DNA from: Neelides folsomi | Lineage: Eukaryota > Arthropoda > Collembola > Neelipleona > Neelidae | Direction of reading: 5' to 3' | Length of the DNA: 64,000 nucleotides | Assembly: GCA_034687125.1 (NCBI GenBank) | Contig: JAQGBZ010000273.1 | Location: 22,807 to 86,806 of the forward strand | In this document: positions 12,520 through 26,072 of the stretch, piece after piece | How the letters are laid out: every line of letters starts with the position of its first letter | Position numbering within the stretch: position 1 is the stretch's first letter | Notes under the pieces: generated by a model | Told to the model about the DNA's origin: nothing | Database searches by the model: none | The model's input: only the letters and a program-made list of their open reading frames with translations | Position numbers and translations under genes: made by a program

Positions 12520-15500
12520 GTTGATGTGGACAGAAGTGGGGTCAGACTCCGGAGAGTCGGCAGCTGGAAGAGATAAGAGATGGACGACCCCCAGCTGGAA
12601 GGAAGCACCGACTTCCTCAGATAACTTCCCGGCCCTCTCCTGACCTCCTCGCAGCTCCAGGTGGGAGGACGATCTGCTCCATCGGCCCCTCCCAAGGGAC
12701 ACATGTCTGGGCTCAATTCGATCAATTGGACCCTCACGGAACGATGACAGACTCAAGTAATTTATTGCTATCACACTCGCCCACTAAACTCGGACGACAA
12801 AAGGACCCTCACGGATTAACTCTTCAACCCTCCACGTTCGGAAGGCTCTCCATCTCCAGTAAAGAAGGATCAGAGCACGTGTGATTTCATACCCGTACGC
12901 TCATTCATATCAATACACAAATACCCTTTACATTACATTCATATTTAGGTACATGTTAATACATTTATGTATGTATACATGTTGTGGTTACATCAATGGA
13001 CATCAATGAATATTCTTCACTCCTCTCAATGCTCCTTTAAAAACAAAGTTGTAATCTATACTAGATATAATACATACTTAAATAAGTATGCTTAAACTTA
13101 ACAATTATAGTTTTCATTCAATGGGTCTATAGATATTGTATTTAAAATGATAGTAAGATGAGAATAGAACAAATGACAACATTTGACGTATTTTCTTATT
13201 ATTGAAATTGAAGCTTGGTTAATTGCCATTTTAGGCCCTTCGCTTCTACTTTGTATTCTTAATGGGCGTGGATAAAAGTGAGAGGTTGAAGGATCACAAA
13301 TCCCCACATTGAATCAAAACAGAAGACAAAAAACATTGATTCTTATGCACTTATAGTACATTATGTATAGGTTCATATAAATATGTACAAAACTGAATAG
13401 CACTACATACATATAGCAGACCAGGGACTCAAACATGAAATGCATATGAATGTTGAATAAATTAGAACTATGTCTAATGTTTGAAATTGCAATATATGCA
13501 CGTATGATAGTTTTTTATTGGTACGGTATGTATGTAAATGTATAAGTGAAACTACTGATGCAGTAATGTGCCATATAAATACAAGAAGAAAAGATAGTCG
13601 ATTTCTACTTACATCAGCAACAAGGAACGAACGGTTATTTTTTAACGAGAGCTTTCCATCTTTTTCCTCTTTATGTAAATATGTTTTTACTACAGTTGAA
13701 ATTTTCTAAAATGAGCATCTTTATAATCTATTATTTCATAAATTAAATATTTAGAACGATTGTAGACGCCTATCTTTAATATTTTATTAATTATTTTATA
13801 ATTTGTGAAGTATAATGATATCTAAAACAATGTGCTTTTTATGATACTAATTCGACCCCAAGGAACTCAAATCCACTGAAAAAGTTCCAAGCTCCCAACA
13901 AGATAAAAAGCAAATCAATTTTAAATGATTAGAATTAGTGAAAATTGTATCTTTTTACATTACACGTGTGTGTTTCTTATTAATTTCGACTCGGTCTTAA
14001 CTGGTTTTAACAATTTACATTCTAGTAGCATCCAAATATGAAATGATTACTTACTAAAATCTAAGTATTTCATTGATATAAAAATGATATAAAATTATCA
14101 ATCTCCTTACAATTTGACAAGTTAATCAACATTAAAGTTTAATAAACTCGTTTCAGAAGTTCGCTTTTCTTGTCCAAAGGAGGAGATACTAAAAGATGAG
14201 ATTTTCAATGGGAAGTCAAATACCACAATTCCAGTTAATTTACTCTTATACTCCTTTTGAAGGAGTCTTAACTTCGTCTTTATCAATTAAACATGCTGCA
14301 TTAATTAGTATCAGAAATGCATAATGGCTAGTTTAATTCATATTTTTTATGTAGTATTATATCGTTTACAATATACCATACACTCTTGAAAAACATATGC
14401 TTACCCTTAGATTCAGTAAACAAGGTCGTGTAACTTTTCATACAAGTTAGGACTCTTTGCTTGGGACGATGAGGATGAATAAGTACGTAATACATGAGAT
14501 GAGACATGAATTCCCAATAATGGATAACATTGATAAGATTCATTTTGATAAAAATGTCTTATTAATCGAAACAACATGTATTAAATGTTTAATAAGCCAT
14601 CGAAGCATTCACAGAATTGCGGATTCATTTAGGAATATTCTTAACCATTAAGTAAAATTAAATTCAATAATTCATTGAAATACAAATTTAGCTAGTGTTT
14701 ATATTCATAACTGTGATCTGCATATCCAACAAGCGTAATACTCAAATTAACTAATGACTTGATGACCATATATGCAAATATAACGACAGTAACGAGATAT
14801 AACAAGGATATAAATAAACATCAAGTGCCTAATTAGAAATATTCATCATTATTTTTGCTCACTAAAAGTTAGCCAATTTGGCTCATAATAACCTACTCTT
14901 CTTTAGCTATGTATTTCATCTCTCAAACGTCATGGTCTAATCATTTTATTTGACAGTTTGGTCGTCGCTAAAACTATAAATTATTTTGGTTCAAGTGAAG
15001 CGATTTCATTTCATCTCATTAACTTTAATGAATATCTCTTACTGAACATTATTTTGATAGGAGTGTTTGGGTTAAGCGGAGAATCCCCAAAGTACCAAAT
15101 TGGAGGATTAAAAATGGAGAATGTAGGGTGACTGTCAATTGAGGTGAGTGAGAAATGTTGGTTAAGCACATGGCGTGTGCATTTATGGATGCGATGAGTT
15201 GAGAGTTAAGAAGAGGCCATCTGCTCCTTATAGGACTTTTAAAGATGAACCTCTTTACAATTTCAACAACTCAAGATTTTATTACAAGTGGGTATATCGT
15301 GATTTAAAGTAAGCATATCCTTTTCATCCTCTTCGCCTTTGTTCTTGGATAGAGGAATGGAGTGAGGACTTAAGGTCAAATAAAGGGTTTCGCTTTGGTC
15401 TATGGTGAAGCACTTCCTAGATTTGATTCATCAATTCATGTTCCGAGGATGTTAAGTAATTGGGCTTGGTTGGAGGGGAGGAAAGTAGGCCTCGATTTCA

Positions 15501-15741
15501 CTTTTCTCTTTCCCTCACTAACCTGTTTAAAGAGATGACTGCAAAAAAGAAACTTTCAAAAGAGTACGCTAATATCCCCCAAGAGGAGAATCGAGAGTAT
15601 TTTAAACTACACGCCATCGTCGCGTAATTAAAGGTGTACATCCTGTGAGTTCGGCCGCGACTTGACGGCCAAAACCCCTCAGTTTCGCGAAGGAGCTGCC
15701 TCAACGCAGAACTCTTTCATGTTTTCTCGTAGACAGAAAAC
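12520..15741. other. Long intergenic region, tolloid 5' flank to tetraspan-like gene
   Basis: The part at 12520-12850 is GC-richer than its surroundings and is probably the tolloid 5' UTR and promoter; overlapping open frames there (12468-12774, minus) have no protein-like features. From 12.9 to 15.0 kb the DNA is AT-rich, and short open stretches look like chance. A near-palindrome CATACTTA-AA-TAAGTATG lies at about 13073-13091. At 15.06-15.74 kb the GC content rises again, consistent with 5' UTR exons of the gene starting at 15742. No RNA gene was recognised. Confidence 0.45.
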
Positions 15742-17432
15742 ATGCCTCTTAAATGTATACCCCTTCAGCTTTGTGTTCAAGGAATCGCTTCAATACTCAT
15801 TGTAAGTCGTCCTTCTCTATTTGCTAAAAACGAGGCATTGCGAAAGATTCGTTACTTCTAATACTCTTTGTTGCCAATATCCTATGATTTGATTGTTCGT
15901 TTATTCAGAATAAATTATTTGAGTTAAATGTGCTTATAATAATTCTTCAACACCTCATATACTTAACTATATGATACTGTGAGACTAAAGTTTCTTTATG
16001 GTCAATTTATTATCTTGATTATTGACTTCTTATAATAATTACTGATAGATTGATAGTAAATAATAAAGAACAGATAAATATGTATTCAATACTCAAATTC
16101 ATTTTAAAGAACATTTTTATAAACTTTAATGTTATATATATTATATAAGTCGAATTCTAAAATCTTTTATGATAGAATTGATAGAGTATCTGACTGTAAA
16201 AAAATATTCACATTATCCAACAATCGTTATTTGTTCTTGGCACACTCTCGCACCTTAAATTCTTAATCAGTTTTTCGGGGATTACTTTAAAGACTTGAAA
16301 TAGGAAAAAGAAATGATTTAGGTATATGAATAAATAAAGTACAAAAAATGTTCAATGTTGTATCACAAAAGTCTTTGTTTAATTTTGACCTTAAGAAAGA
16401 GAATAATAAGTGATAGTGCAAAGAGCTTGTGAGACTAACCATAAGAAGAATCCTATTTAATATTATTATGATAATGTGAGACTCAACATTGAAAATATTT
16501 ACGTTTCCTTTCAGATAATTTACAGTATTGGGATATGCTTCTTCTCATACTTTGGAATTTCACTGGCTCTTACTTCGACTGAGAGAAGGTCGCTGCCTGA
16601 AGAGCATCATAAATATGACACGGAATTTCTTAAAGCTTATGACGATTATTTATTCAAAGATTGTAAGTTTGTAAGCATATTGTATTTGATTTATGTCTTC
16701 ATATCTGCTTTTTATGTGTTTAATGCGATTATCCTATATTTTATGTTATATTTGTATTTCACAATGTCAACTTTCTGTTAGCAATATAAAATGATGAAAG
16801 AATTAATTATAAGTTATAATTATTTAATTTTTATAACTCACATCGTTTATGCATTTATTAACTCATTGAGTTTATAAACTTTATTTCCTTTGATTAGCGG
16901 TAGCCCAAGCTGTGATATGGATTGATTTTATTTTATGCCTTGCCGGAATTTCCTTCGCTATCATCCTCCTTTATGGTGCCAATTATGTAAGAATCATTTT
17001 TATGAATTTCATTATTACCTAACATTAAGTACAAGTACTCGTATCTAGTGTAATTACTAATAATGTAGGTGCTATTTGCACTTTTGCATAGATGCATTCT
17101 AATATATTATGTACAAAAATTACATAAGTGATGCATATGAGGATTGAGCAATAATAAATTTAATAGATAAACTCTTTATTATTTAGCGGAATTTATTACA
17201 TTTGAAGATCTGGTCAATCTACGCCCTTGTTGTGACTCTTGTTGAGATTCCGATCAGCGTCATTTCCTTCGTTTATGATGAGTCCAATTCTACAGCAATC
17301 ATCCTAGAGTTTGTCGGCTACACTCTTCATTTCTCCTTCCTTTTTATCGTCTTCCTCTTCATGAAGGAAATCAAGACAGGAGTGTCGGGTGTTGGGGTCA
17401 TCACGACAGTACCATACAAATTGACTGTTTAG
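15742..17432 (+). CDS. Unrecognised four-helix membrane protein
   Basis: Four exons, 15742-15801, 16515-16662, 16898-16986 and 17187-17432, join in frame to 180 residues. I do not recognise a family. Hydrophobic segments are visible at about residues 5-35 (CIPLQLCVQGIASILI running into IIYSIGICFFSYFGISL), 75-98 (VIWIDFILCLAGISFAIILL), 107-125 (IYALVVTLVEIPISVISFVY) and 137-155 (GYTLHFSFLFIVFLFM), giving three or four membrane spans. A charged hydrophilic loop with ERRSLPEEHHKYD lies between the first and second. The layout resembles small arthropod tetraspan proteins of the DUF/lysosomal-associated type, but no diagnostic CCG motif of true tetraspanins is present. All splice junctions are GT-AG and in phase, which supports it as a real gene. 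Confidence 0.7.
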
Positions 17433-18330
17433 GAGAAAATTGTATTAATTTGAGTTTTTCTAGCTTCATGATATTTCAAACGAACTATATTCATAAATGT
17501 TTACAACAAACCCTTCGAATCTCAAAAATTATGTAAAAATGTGGTAGTGTTAAGTATTATTTACTTCTTGATGAGTTAATTATAAATGTTTTTATATCTC
17601 GCTTTATTTACGCCAACCCTTGAGTACTTTAGCGTTTAGATTTTTAACTTACACACTTACGTTAAAACAAATGAAGACAAAACGGTTTATTATTTTCTAA
17701 AAAGTGCTAGTTTGCGAAATAGTCAAGTTTAATGTTTACTTTTATTGCAAAATTATTCTCTTTATTTTTTAGAGGTAAAATGAAGGCTAAATTAACCATA
17801 CAAATATAAGTTAGTCCTCACACCGTTTTCGTAATGAGGTATTAACTTGTGTATAAAGCTATTCTCTTTGCACAATGAAATGATCCAAAATTAAAATAAT
17901 GTTACCAAACAGTATTGAAATAGCCAAATAGCATATACAAGGGCCGTGCAAGTGGGAAACAATTCAAAATACCTTAAAGATAGACAGATGATTATTTTGT
18001 GGAATATATAGGATTGGCAGGTGAAATTGTATTCATGAATAAATAACTCTTAATTTGATTGCAAAATCATGTATCAATGAGGAATATTTTCACGCTGTTC
18101 TGAATGTGAGTCCCATTTTGTTTAAACCTCAATAAAAAAACGCCATTTATTGTCTCGAATTTCTTTAATAAAGTTACAATGATATAGGGGAAAACTTTTA
18201 TTTATTCATCATACATCATTAGTTCTATTGGACATAACAATAGTTTTCAATTAAACTGCAGTGTAAAAATCGTAAGTTAAAAACATTCAAATTCTAGTCA
18301 AATACTTTAATGAAATCATTATAGGCAAAA
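17433..18330. other. Intergenic, with likely 5' UTR exon of the next gene
   Basis: AT-rich. An intron acceptor (ATTATAG) lies seven nt before the ATG at 18331, so the next gene should have a non-coding first exon. A donor-like AT-GTGAGT at about 18105 is a candidate end for that exon. No ORF is supported. Confidence 0.4.
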
Positions 18331-18597
18331 ATGGGCCTAGATGTTGGAATCATTGGTTATTGGACAATGCTCATCTTTATCATCATCATTATTTCAGCTG
18401 TAATGATATATATTTTTCATTTTTATTGTTAAATATTGTTTGTAAATATATATATATATATTTAATATTACAGTAATTAATATATGACATAGGCTACACT
18501 GATTGGATTATACATGACGGTGACGAGAATGGCAGACTCCAAGAGAAAAAATAAAGTTGACGCAGGAAGACAATTTAATTTGTATCCAAAAAATTAA
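18331..18597 (+). CDS. Small single-pass membrane protein, unrecognised (57 aa)
   Basis: Two exons, 18331-18399 and 18493-18597, join in frame to 57 residues. The first part (MGLDVGIIGYWTMLIFIIII, continuing to LIGLYMTVTRM) is one long hydrophobic segment. The tail after it is basic and polar (DSKRKNKVDAGRQFNLYPKN). This is the architecture of a SMIM-like microprotein with an N-terminal anchor and cytosolic basic tail by the positive-inside rule. An intron acceptor sits just upstream of the ATG, indicating a spliced 5' UTR. I do not recognise a homologue. It lies 0.9 kb after another orphan membrane protein on the same strand. Confidence 0.55.
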
Positions 18598-19072
18598 TTC
18601 ATAATCAGAAATCCTTAAAAATCTCCCGATGAAATGAAGCTAATTTCGTATACATGATTTGATTATATAAAAAAATTAATACCTAAGGATAATAGTTGTG
18701 TAATGAGTTTAATTAATCCAGTTATTTATACAAGTATATAACAATTTGCTTAAAATTATAAATTGACTTTTATTATATTCTATTGTGCTAATGCATCAAA
18801 ACCTTATTAAATTATTCTGTGAATAAATAAGAAATCATTAAACGTACATAGCATTGTGGGGTGTATAGCAAAAAGTATTTACCACAACGGCTATCTTTAT
18901 TGGTGTTCGGTGGGGAATTTGTATAACCTCAATAAAGGAAAATAAAATGAAATAAAAACTTTGTCTTTTATTTTTCCTCCTATTTTAATCAAACTATAAG
19001 TAAATAAATTATATTTTTATCTATAAGGACAATTTGAACATGTTATTATATTTTCATAACCGTCGTGTTTAA
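18598..19072. other. Intergenic, 3' flank of small membrane gene and SMCR8 promoter
   Basis: AT-rich, with several AATAAA motifs (for example near 18821 and 18933) that can serve as polyadenylation signals for the upstream gene. No ORF or RNA gene was recognised. Confidence 0.45.
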
Positions 19073-21873
19073 ATGTCTTTAACTTACGCTGATTTCCATT
19101 ATTACCAAGTTGGGCGAGAACAAGATAGTCAAGAAAATGTGAGTAGCAATATTCCTTTACAACTGGATAGCTTCTTTCCAAATTCTATCTTGGATTTTCC
19201 TTCGGAGTTTGATGTGATAGAAGAATGTCATGTGCCTTTGGTCCAGGTAACATCTTTAATATTCAATATTTTAAGAATTAAAATGGCTGTTAGATTTCTA
19301 ATTTTTTTGTTTTGGTATGTTTCAGAATACGAACATATCAAATGAATTCTTCATTATTGCCGAGTTTTCAGAATTGGAAGGACCAATTCCATTATGCACG
19401 ATTCCATATTCAGCTCCAGAAAAAACTGATATTAACTTGGGCGCATTGGCCGTTCATCTGATGTCAACAGACTATCAAGTTAATTCAGTGTGAGTGTCAC
19501 ATTCAGTTAGCAAAAGTTAAAAAGTTAGGTGATTTTTATTTGACTTTTAATTTATTTTAGTGGAAAATTCAAGGTGTGCCAAGACACTCAAGTACTTCGA
19601 ACAAATGTTTTCAAGGACGTTCATGCGATCATGCAATATTTGACACTTTATGACATCAAAGCTAGAGGATTTGTACGCCCCTTTTGCTTTGGTTTTGTAT
19701 CAAAAGATCATGTGAAAATTGATCGCCTTTTAAATGTATTTCTGAAGAAATTAAATAAGGTTTTCTATTATTATTACATCAATGATTATTTGATTGCAAA
19801 TATTTATTTTACGCAATTGACCATTTCTTAACTTTTACTACGCTTATTATTTTGATATTTTATTTACCTATAGATCTCAAAGATTTTGAAAGAATCAAAT
19901 CGTCATTGGTTTAGTCAAGAACTGTCAAATTACCTTTGTCAACTCAGTCGGGCCAAAGATGATTTTTTATTACAATGCGCGAACGAACGGGAAGGAATGG
20001 AATGTGATACAGATGAGAACGAAAAGAAGAGGGAAGATGATTCAATTTCACTTAATCAGATAGCTCTTCAATATACTGAAATTGAAGCAATTCTCCAATG
20101 CATACACGAAGAGGTATTTGATATTAAGATATAAGATATTTGTAATGGATTTTCTTATTAGCGAATTATATCTTCTGACTACTGATCTTCTGACTGCTGA
20201 TATTATCTATTTTTATGTATTATTCTAACCTAATTAATGTCAAATTACTAAACTCTTAATTATCACAGGAAAATAACGAAGAACATCCACCAGAATACGA
20301 AATCATTTCCAATTTCATTTTAAATTGCCAAAATCCTGCACTTTCAAATATTATCGACAACTTGGGGATTTTAACCCCGCAGAAATCACGTTGTTCAATT
20401 CCAAAAATTGACTTTGATTGGATTCCGCTGGTCCATCCTTTGAAAAGAAAAGGAGAAACTTTAAGGCCACTCACAACATTAGGACAATTCGGAACAATTT
20501 ACTTGGTTTTAAGCTTACTTTTATTAGAAAAGGAAACTCGGACTGATTTCATTTTTTTGGAAATGGGAAAGTTGACTGAAGAATTCAAAAATTGTGCCTT
20601 GAACTTTAATGATAAATTGGAAAAGGCCCAAGATGCTGCTCAAATTGAGGAAAATGATGGAAAGGAAGAAAAATCGCCCGATTCTTTGATAATCAAAAAA
20701 CTCTTAGACTCGGGTGCAGAACCGGTGCTGATAATAGAAAAATTAAGTTCTAGTCTTCCTCTTGTTTCGCCTTTGGATAATAAATCGGAAAGCTTTCACA
20801 GTATCACATCTGAGGAAGATTCCGATCCAAATCTAGTTAAGGTAATATTACTTTACCACTACTATCAATATTTTATACAACATAATTTATATAATGTACA
20901 ATAGTAGTTTATAATTATATTGTATTTTTATTCTGTTTAGTGTAATAATGGGAATGAAAGCAGCAACTACGTTTCGGCCATCGGGTCAGTCGAGAGTTTA
21001 AGTGATAGGGAAGATCATATGGGCGGTGGAGAAAAAATTCCCATTCCAGTCAAAGGATCAAATAATAGTAAATTAGAAATTAAAACTCCGGAGCAGAGGA
21101 ATACATCAATTAGCTCTGATGAAGACCTCAAATTTTTAGAACCATTATCTGAAGATCTGATCGGTGAAGTTGTGGAAAAAATCCCCTGGTGGGATTTGTC
21201 CAGTGCGACAATGAAAAGGGGAACCCCCGGGTCTGGACTTTTATCATTCTTTCGCAAATTTCCTCGTGTAGCTCATCATGTGGTTTATTCGATCCTTATC
21301 GGCCGTCCCCTTGTCATTTGTGGAAAAGAAGAAGCTCGTGGGAAAGTGAATTGTATCATCAATGCTATTATTCCATTTGTACCAACTGGAAGTGAAAGAA
21401 AATTTAAAATCCTTCGATGGCACCGCGGGATACTCATTTCAGCTCATCTTAATGAAATTAATGATACTTCAACTGGCTATAAAATTATTGGCCTTTGCAT
21501 TCCAGAAAGACTTGAATTTCAAAATCTTTTGAGTCCTAAAGATTTGAACAAGGTCACAGTTCTTGACATGGAGAAGAAAAAGATTTCTGGGCCGGCATAT
21601 TCTGGATCGTATTTACATACTTTTGAGCTTAATGCACAGAAAAATTTCATCGACAATTTGAGCCTTTTTGTACGGATGGGATCCATTCTCAATGAAATAA
21701 CTGATCAAGTCTTCATGCTCAAATCAATATTGCCATCTTCCCAGAAGGCGTGCGAGCAGGATATTATGAACAAAGCATGCAAGAAATTGGGACTTTTAAA
21801 CTCAGACATTGATATTGTTAAATATTTATCAGGTTTAATTACTCTTCCAGAAGAAGCTGTCCAATTATTTTAA
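19073..21873 (+). CDS. SMCR8: SMCR8-like longin-DENN protein
   Basis: SMCR8 pairs with C9orf72 (and WDR41) in a complex that regulates small GTPases, autophagy and lysosome function. Six exons, 19073-19246, 19326-19489, 19561-19759, 19874-20113, 20269-20841 and 20941-21873, give 760 residues (human 937). The longin part shows FIIAEFSELEGPIPLCTIP, LMSTDYQVNSVGKF and LTLYDIKARGFVRPFCFGF, the SMCR8/folliculin-family signature in the right order. A charged linker follows, with KRKGETLRPLTTLGQFG matching the region before the DENN module. The C-terminal part has FFRKFPRVAHHVVYSILIGR then PLVICGKEEARGKV, matching the SMCR8 DENN core. It ends with LNSDIDIVKYLSGLI, also a family feature. The acidic middle is shorter than in vertebrates. 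The start ATG is the only one upstream of the conserved region in exon 1. Confidence 0.85.
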
Positions 21874-23603
21874 TAATAATTAAATACAATTTGACAATTC
21901 ATTCAAATCTTATTTATCTCATTAAAATACAACATTAGGTAAAGTTGGCCAATAACTAATAACCAATAACCAATTGAGTTGAGTGCATTTAATGTTTTCA
22001 ACTTTTTGGATAAAAGGTACTTATCTTATAAAATACTTAAATATATACTTAAAACACTTAAATAAGTTAAATATTGTAGATTAGGTACATCATATAACGC
22101 TGAACAATTACCTCATATTTTCTAACAAAAATATAGTCGAAATATTTTATTTATCAATTATTAATATTTGCAAATTAAGCATTGGAAAATTGTAAGCATA
22201 CAACATTAAATTAAGATATATAATTACTTTAAAAAATAACTTTTCATAAAATACCCAAAAATAATATCGACAAATGAATGATATAATATATAAACACAGG
22301 TTAACATTATTTTACTTAAAAGCACTGCATGAATATTACTCAACTCATTAGCACAAGAGTTTACTTAAATAATTCCGAGTTAGTAAGACATAAAATAAAT
22401 ATTTTGTAAGAATTTTTTCAACTTATGCACTAGTATATTTTACATAAATATATTTACATATCTACCTTTAATACACATAATATTTATATTTAGCACTCGA
22501 ACTACAAACTTACTACATGTAATATCTAAAGATGTATTACTGGTACCGGTCCTTTCTTTGACAATCTTTATTTATTATCTATTATTGCTTAATGATTGTT
22601 CTTAAAGTACTTTTTATTATATATTAAACTTTGATAATTACTGGCTTATATCACTTATCAGTTAAATATACTTATTAGTTTTAGGTACATTAACTATTGT
22701 TTGCATAAATATATTACATTTATACACACTTAAGTATTATACCTACAGGTATATTTAAAAGTATGATATTGTAAATATTTATGTTCATGTGTTTAACTGT
22801 AAATCGGCATTTCACGCTAAAATATCATGTAAATTTTTTCCATTTAACGCGTTCATTTGATAAAGGCCAGTTATGTTAGATATGGATCCGTGATCTATTT
22901 ATGTACAGGTATTTTTATATTGATTAGCAATTATGTAAGAGATTCCTTCTTATTTCAAATTAATGAATATTTTAAGCACACCAAACTAATTGGCTATACA
23001 TGTATTCATCCTATACATTAACAATATTAAAGTATTCTACTGCTTTACAAGCTATATATAATTTTCTATAAGATAATCACTCCTAATCCTAAATACTTTC
23101 TTAAAAACACTTAAATTCTAATGAGAATAATCAATAATGATAAATTATCATATGACAAACTCTTATACTAATAGTACCTTCTATCAATTTGAGTTCTCAA
23201 TCTATTTTATAAAATAGAAAAGAAACCCCTTTGCAGTATATGGCTTTCTTTGTCTTTTGGATAGTTAACTTACAAGCATAACCTACTTAATTGCATTGAT
23301 TACATTTTACAACTAACTAACTATAGACGACATGTAATACCTATTACAGATTAATTTTTGATGACTTCTCAATTATAAACAAAAATTAACTTCTTTTATC
23401 AATAAATTAGCATTAATAAAGTAATTTTACACGACATGTCAATTTTTGAATTACAAGACCCTCACATTGCTTGATTGAAAATTATTTATTATTTAAGCTA
23501 ATAATGACTATATAAATATTTAACGATAAACAATGCTCTTAAAAGGCTCCAATAAAGTAATTTTAGTAGTCATTTCGTATGCTTATTGCTTAAAAGTTTC
23601 AAT
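21874..23603. other. AT-rich intergenic region
   Basis: About 1.7 kb of very AT-rich DNA with many short ATTTA/TAAATA words and no ORF of note. The right end contains the 3' flank of the minus-strand chemoreceptor. I see no inverted repeat, tRNA or other structure here. Confidence 0.5.
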
Positions 23604-26072
23604 TTACAACTGAAGCAAGATGATAAGGTACGTGGTGACAATGGAAAAGAAGGTAAGGATAGTCGAGCCTTGGATGTCGTAGTAGTCGCCACAGTTAATT
23701 CCGAGAACCCTACAAGCATGAAGTTTGACCTCTGCTGTCTCATACGGCTTTCCGCCTCGGAGAAGTTTCGGGATCTCTTCGAGCCATGAATAAATAAAGA
23801 TTTCCGAATCTTCGCCCATCTTCCCTAAGAATGGCAAAAGGCAACAGATCCTCAGAGTGAAGAATACCGAATAAGTCGTGAAGAAAATGCTTAGGAGAAT
23901 CGAGGTCGTGTCTGATGACCGTAAAAACACGAAAATGAGAATGCACATCATTGCCAAGTAAAGAGTTTGATGAGCCAAAAACCCTCCAGAGAAGCAATCA
24001 TTGATGCTCTATATTCCAAATTAATAGTCAATTAATCGATTAAACTATCAAGTAATTTTGCTAAATTTAGAGACTCTTATTAAATGACTCGTAACAATGA
24101 AGTAAGACGATAATGACTTATTGACAAAAATAATGACCATTTTGAAAATTCGAGTAAATTGCAAAAGAACTTTTCAATTATTTTACCTCAACAACAAATT
24201 CAACTCTTCTGTAATTGTCAGTAGCTTCCTCAATTTGCATCTCCTGAGCGCTTCCATATTGTGTGGCATCTCTCTTCTCAATGTTCTCTGCAATTGTCGC
24301 AACGTCAAGTGTATCATTTTTTGGCTTTTTCCTCCCACAAACAGCACGACGTTCCATTGACACAGAGTTCAAGTTAGACAGAGATTCAATGCAATGGCGG
24401 ATTGACCTCACGCTCGCCATCATCAATATTTCGAATGAACCCGTGTGTAAAATGCACATTGAAACCTATATTTGTAGAATTGATCACATTTTCATCTTAA
24501 ATATTATCAAAACAAGATTTTAATTGTTAAACATGGCATAATGAAAATAATATATTTATTAGAAGTTGATTAAAATACCATGTAGAATTGGACCAATGCA
24601 GATCCATATAAGATGAAAATGTTTTCTCCATTTGGGTCAATAATACATGTAATGTACGCTCCGAAATTGGGATGATAAATGTTGTGAAGAGCCACGACGC
24701 CGGATGTGAGGACAGCAATGATGAAGTACATCCAAAGAAGTCGACGAAATGTCTTCACTTGAACAGTGTAACAATAATTGGACCGACGGAAATTCTCATA
24801 TTCCATTTCTTCTTTGGGGACAGAAGCTTCAAAGATTGTAGCAACCTTTTTGTTTTTAGCATCAAGCCCATTGTTTTTGCCTGTTCAATTAAAATAATGG
24901 GATTTAATGGGATGTCAATTAGTTCTTGACTTGACCCGTCGTCCCAGCGAGCTACGGGTCAAATCAATAACCAACGTTTCATTAAAAATGCAGAAGCTGC
25001 AGAACTAACTCGAACTTTTTAATCGCAACTTTTAGTTTACTGCTGCTTTATTGAATTTAAAAATCGAATTACATGCGGTTAATTATTTAAGAAAATCCCA
25101 ATTATCACTTTAAAAAGTAAGGAGATTGGAAATTAAAAATCATTTTTATATCAATCAATGTTGTAGAATTTGAATAAAAGCAACTTTACATTAACACTCT
25201 TGATTCTGAAACGAGATACATATTTTTGAATCCACAATGCTAAAAAAGTATCCAAAATAATAGGAAATTATGTTTTCTTCAAACTTAATTAACTTTTGTA
25301 AGGAGATTGAATTTTTTCTATTGAATTTTTGTTAATCGATATTATAAATTCCCAATAAAATTAATTTGTATATACAAATGTGGTCTACTTTTAATTTAAT
25401 ACCACCCGACATTCGAATTCGAATCCGAATATTTTTCATATGCATGCTTGTATGGATATACCATGCCTAACTTAGCAGTCATATAATAATTTTATTTAAT
25501 ATATTTTTATAATTTTACTGTATTTGGAATAAAACAAAGTTATTGAATCAAAACCCACATTTAAGACTATATAAGTAGTAATGATATTACATAAATAATT
25601 AATAGTGTTTTAATTATACTAGATTGTTTCCAATATTTAAAGAACTCTAAATTCTTACTTCCAATGAGATCTCTTTCTAGTTGAAGCCAACGAGTGAGCG
25701 TGTCAGTCAACTGATAACAACAATAATTGGATGTTTGATTTATCTTTAAAATATTTAATAAAACCAAACCTTTTTTGATTTCCTTGTGTAAAGGGTAATC
25801 GAAGGGAGTGGGAACATTCCCATAATGAGCCAACAGCTTTGAGAGAACCATCCCAACTTGTCCACTTTTCCCATCACTGAGCTTACAGTGATCATTGCAA
25901 ATTGGAAAAAGCAATAACCGAGCATAAGGGCTGTCGTAACTTGATACCAAAGCTTCTGAGGGCCCGTACGATGAGCCTCCACCAACGTTCCATCTTCTTG
26001 GATGTTGTAAGGAAAGATCCCCAAAAGAGATGAGAAACTGAAGAATCTTTGATATGCCTTTGAATACGTCAT
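23604..26072 (-). CDS. Gustatory-receptor-like chemoreceptor, copy A
   Basis: Likely a seven-helix ligand-gated ion channel of the arthropod gustatory receptor family. Exons: 26072-25770, 25710-25659, 24880-24579, 24465-24187, 24008-23604; 446 residues. The last segment, LTFFSIVTTYLIILLQL, matches the family's C-terminal TYhhhhhQF helix-7 motif (Leu replaces the final Phe). The N-terminal part has SSLLGIFPYNI and a TM1 such as WYQVTTALMLGYCFFQFAMI. It aligns with the head-to-head gene at 26625: LQLERDLIG against CQLERSIIG, and the same C-terminal helix. Start: ATG before TYSKAYQRFF; an upstream in-frame extension lacks an ATG. Relative to its neighbour it has extra introns after RKSKK and after VQFYM, and lacks the one before IRDWP. 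Annotation as GR rests on the motif and topology. Confidence 0.72.

Noticed and set aside
12328-12774. Overlapping minus-strand open frames before the tolloid start codon
   Set aside because: Only the part from 12519 makes a signal peptide and spliced tolloid frame. The upstream sequence is GC-rich 5' UTR or promoter with no protein-like features, and the second frame is a shadow.
15498-15704. Minus-strand frame of 68 codons near the tetraspan-like start
   Set aside because: No conserved motif, no splice context, and it overlaps the probable 5' UTR of the plus-strand gene.
24931-24962. 9-bp inverted repeat TTGACCCGT / ACGGGTCAA in a chemoreceptor intron
   Set aside because: Short arms with a 14-nt loop and no second copy; chance cannot be excluded, so it is not listed as a feature.
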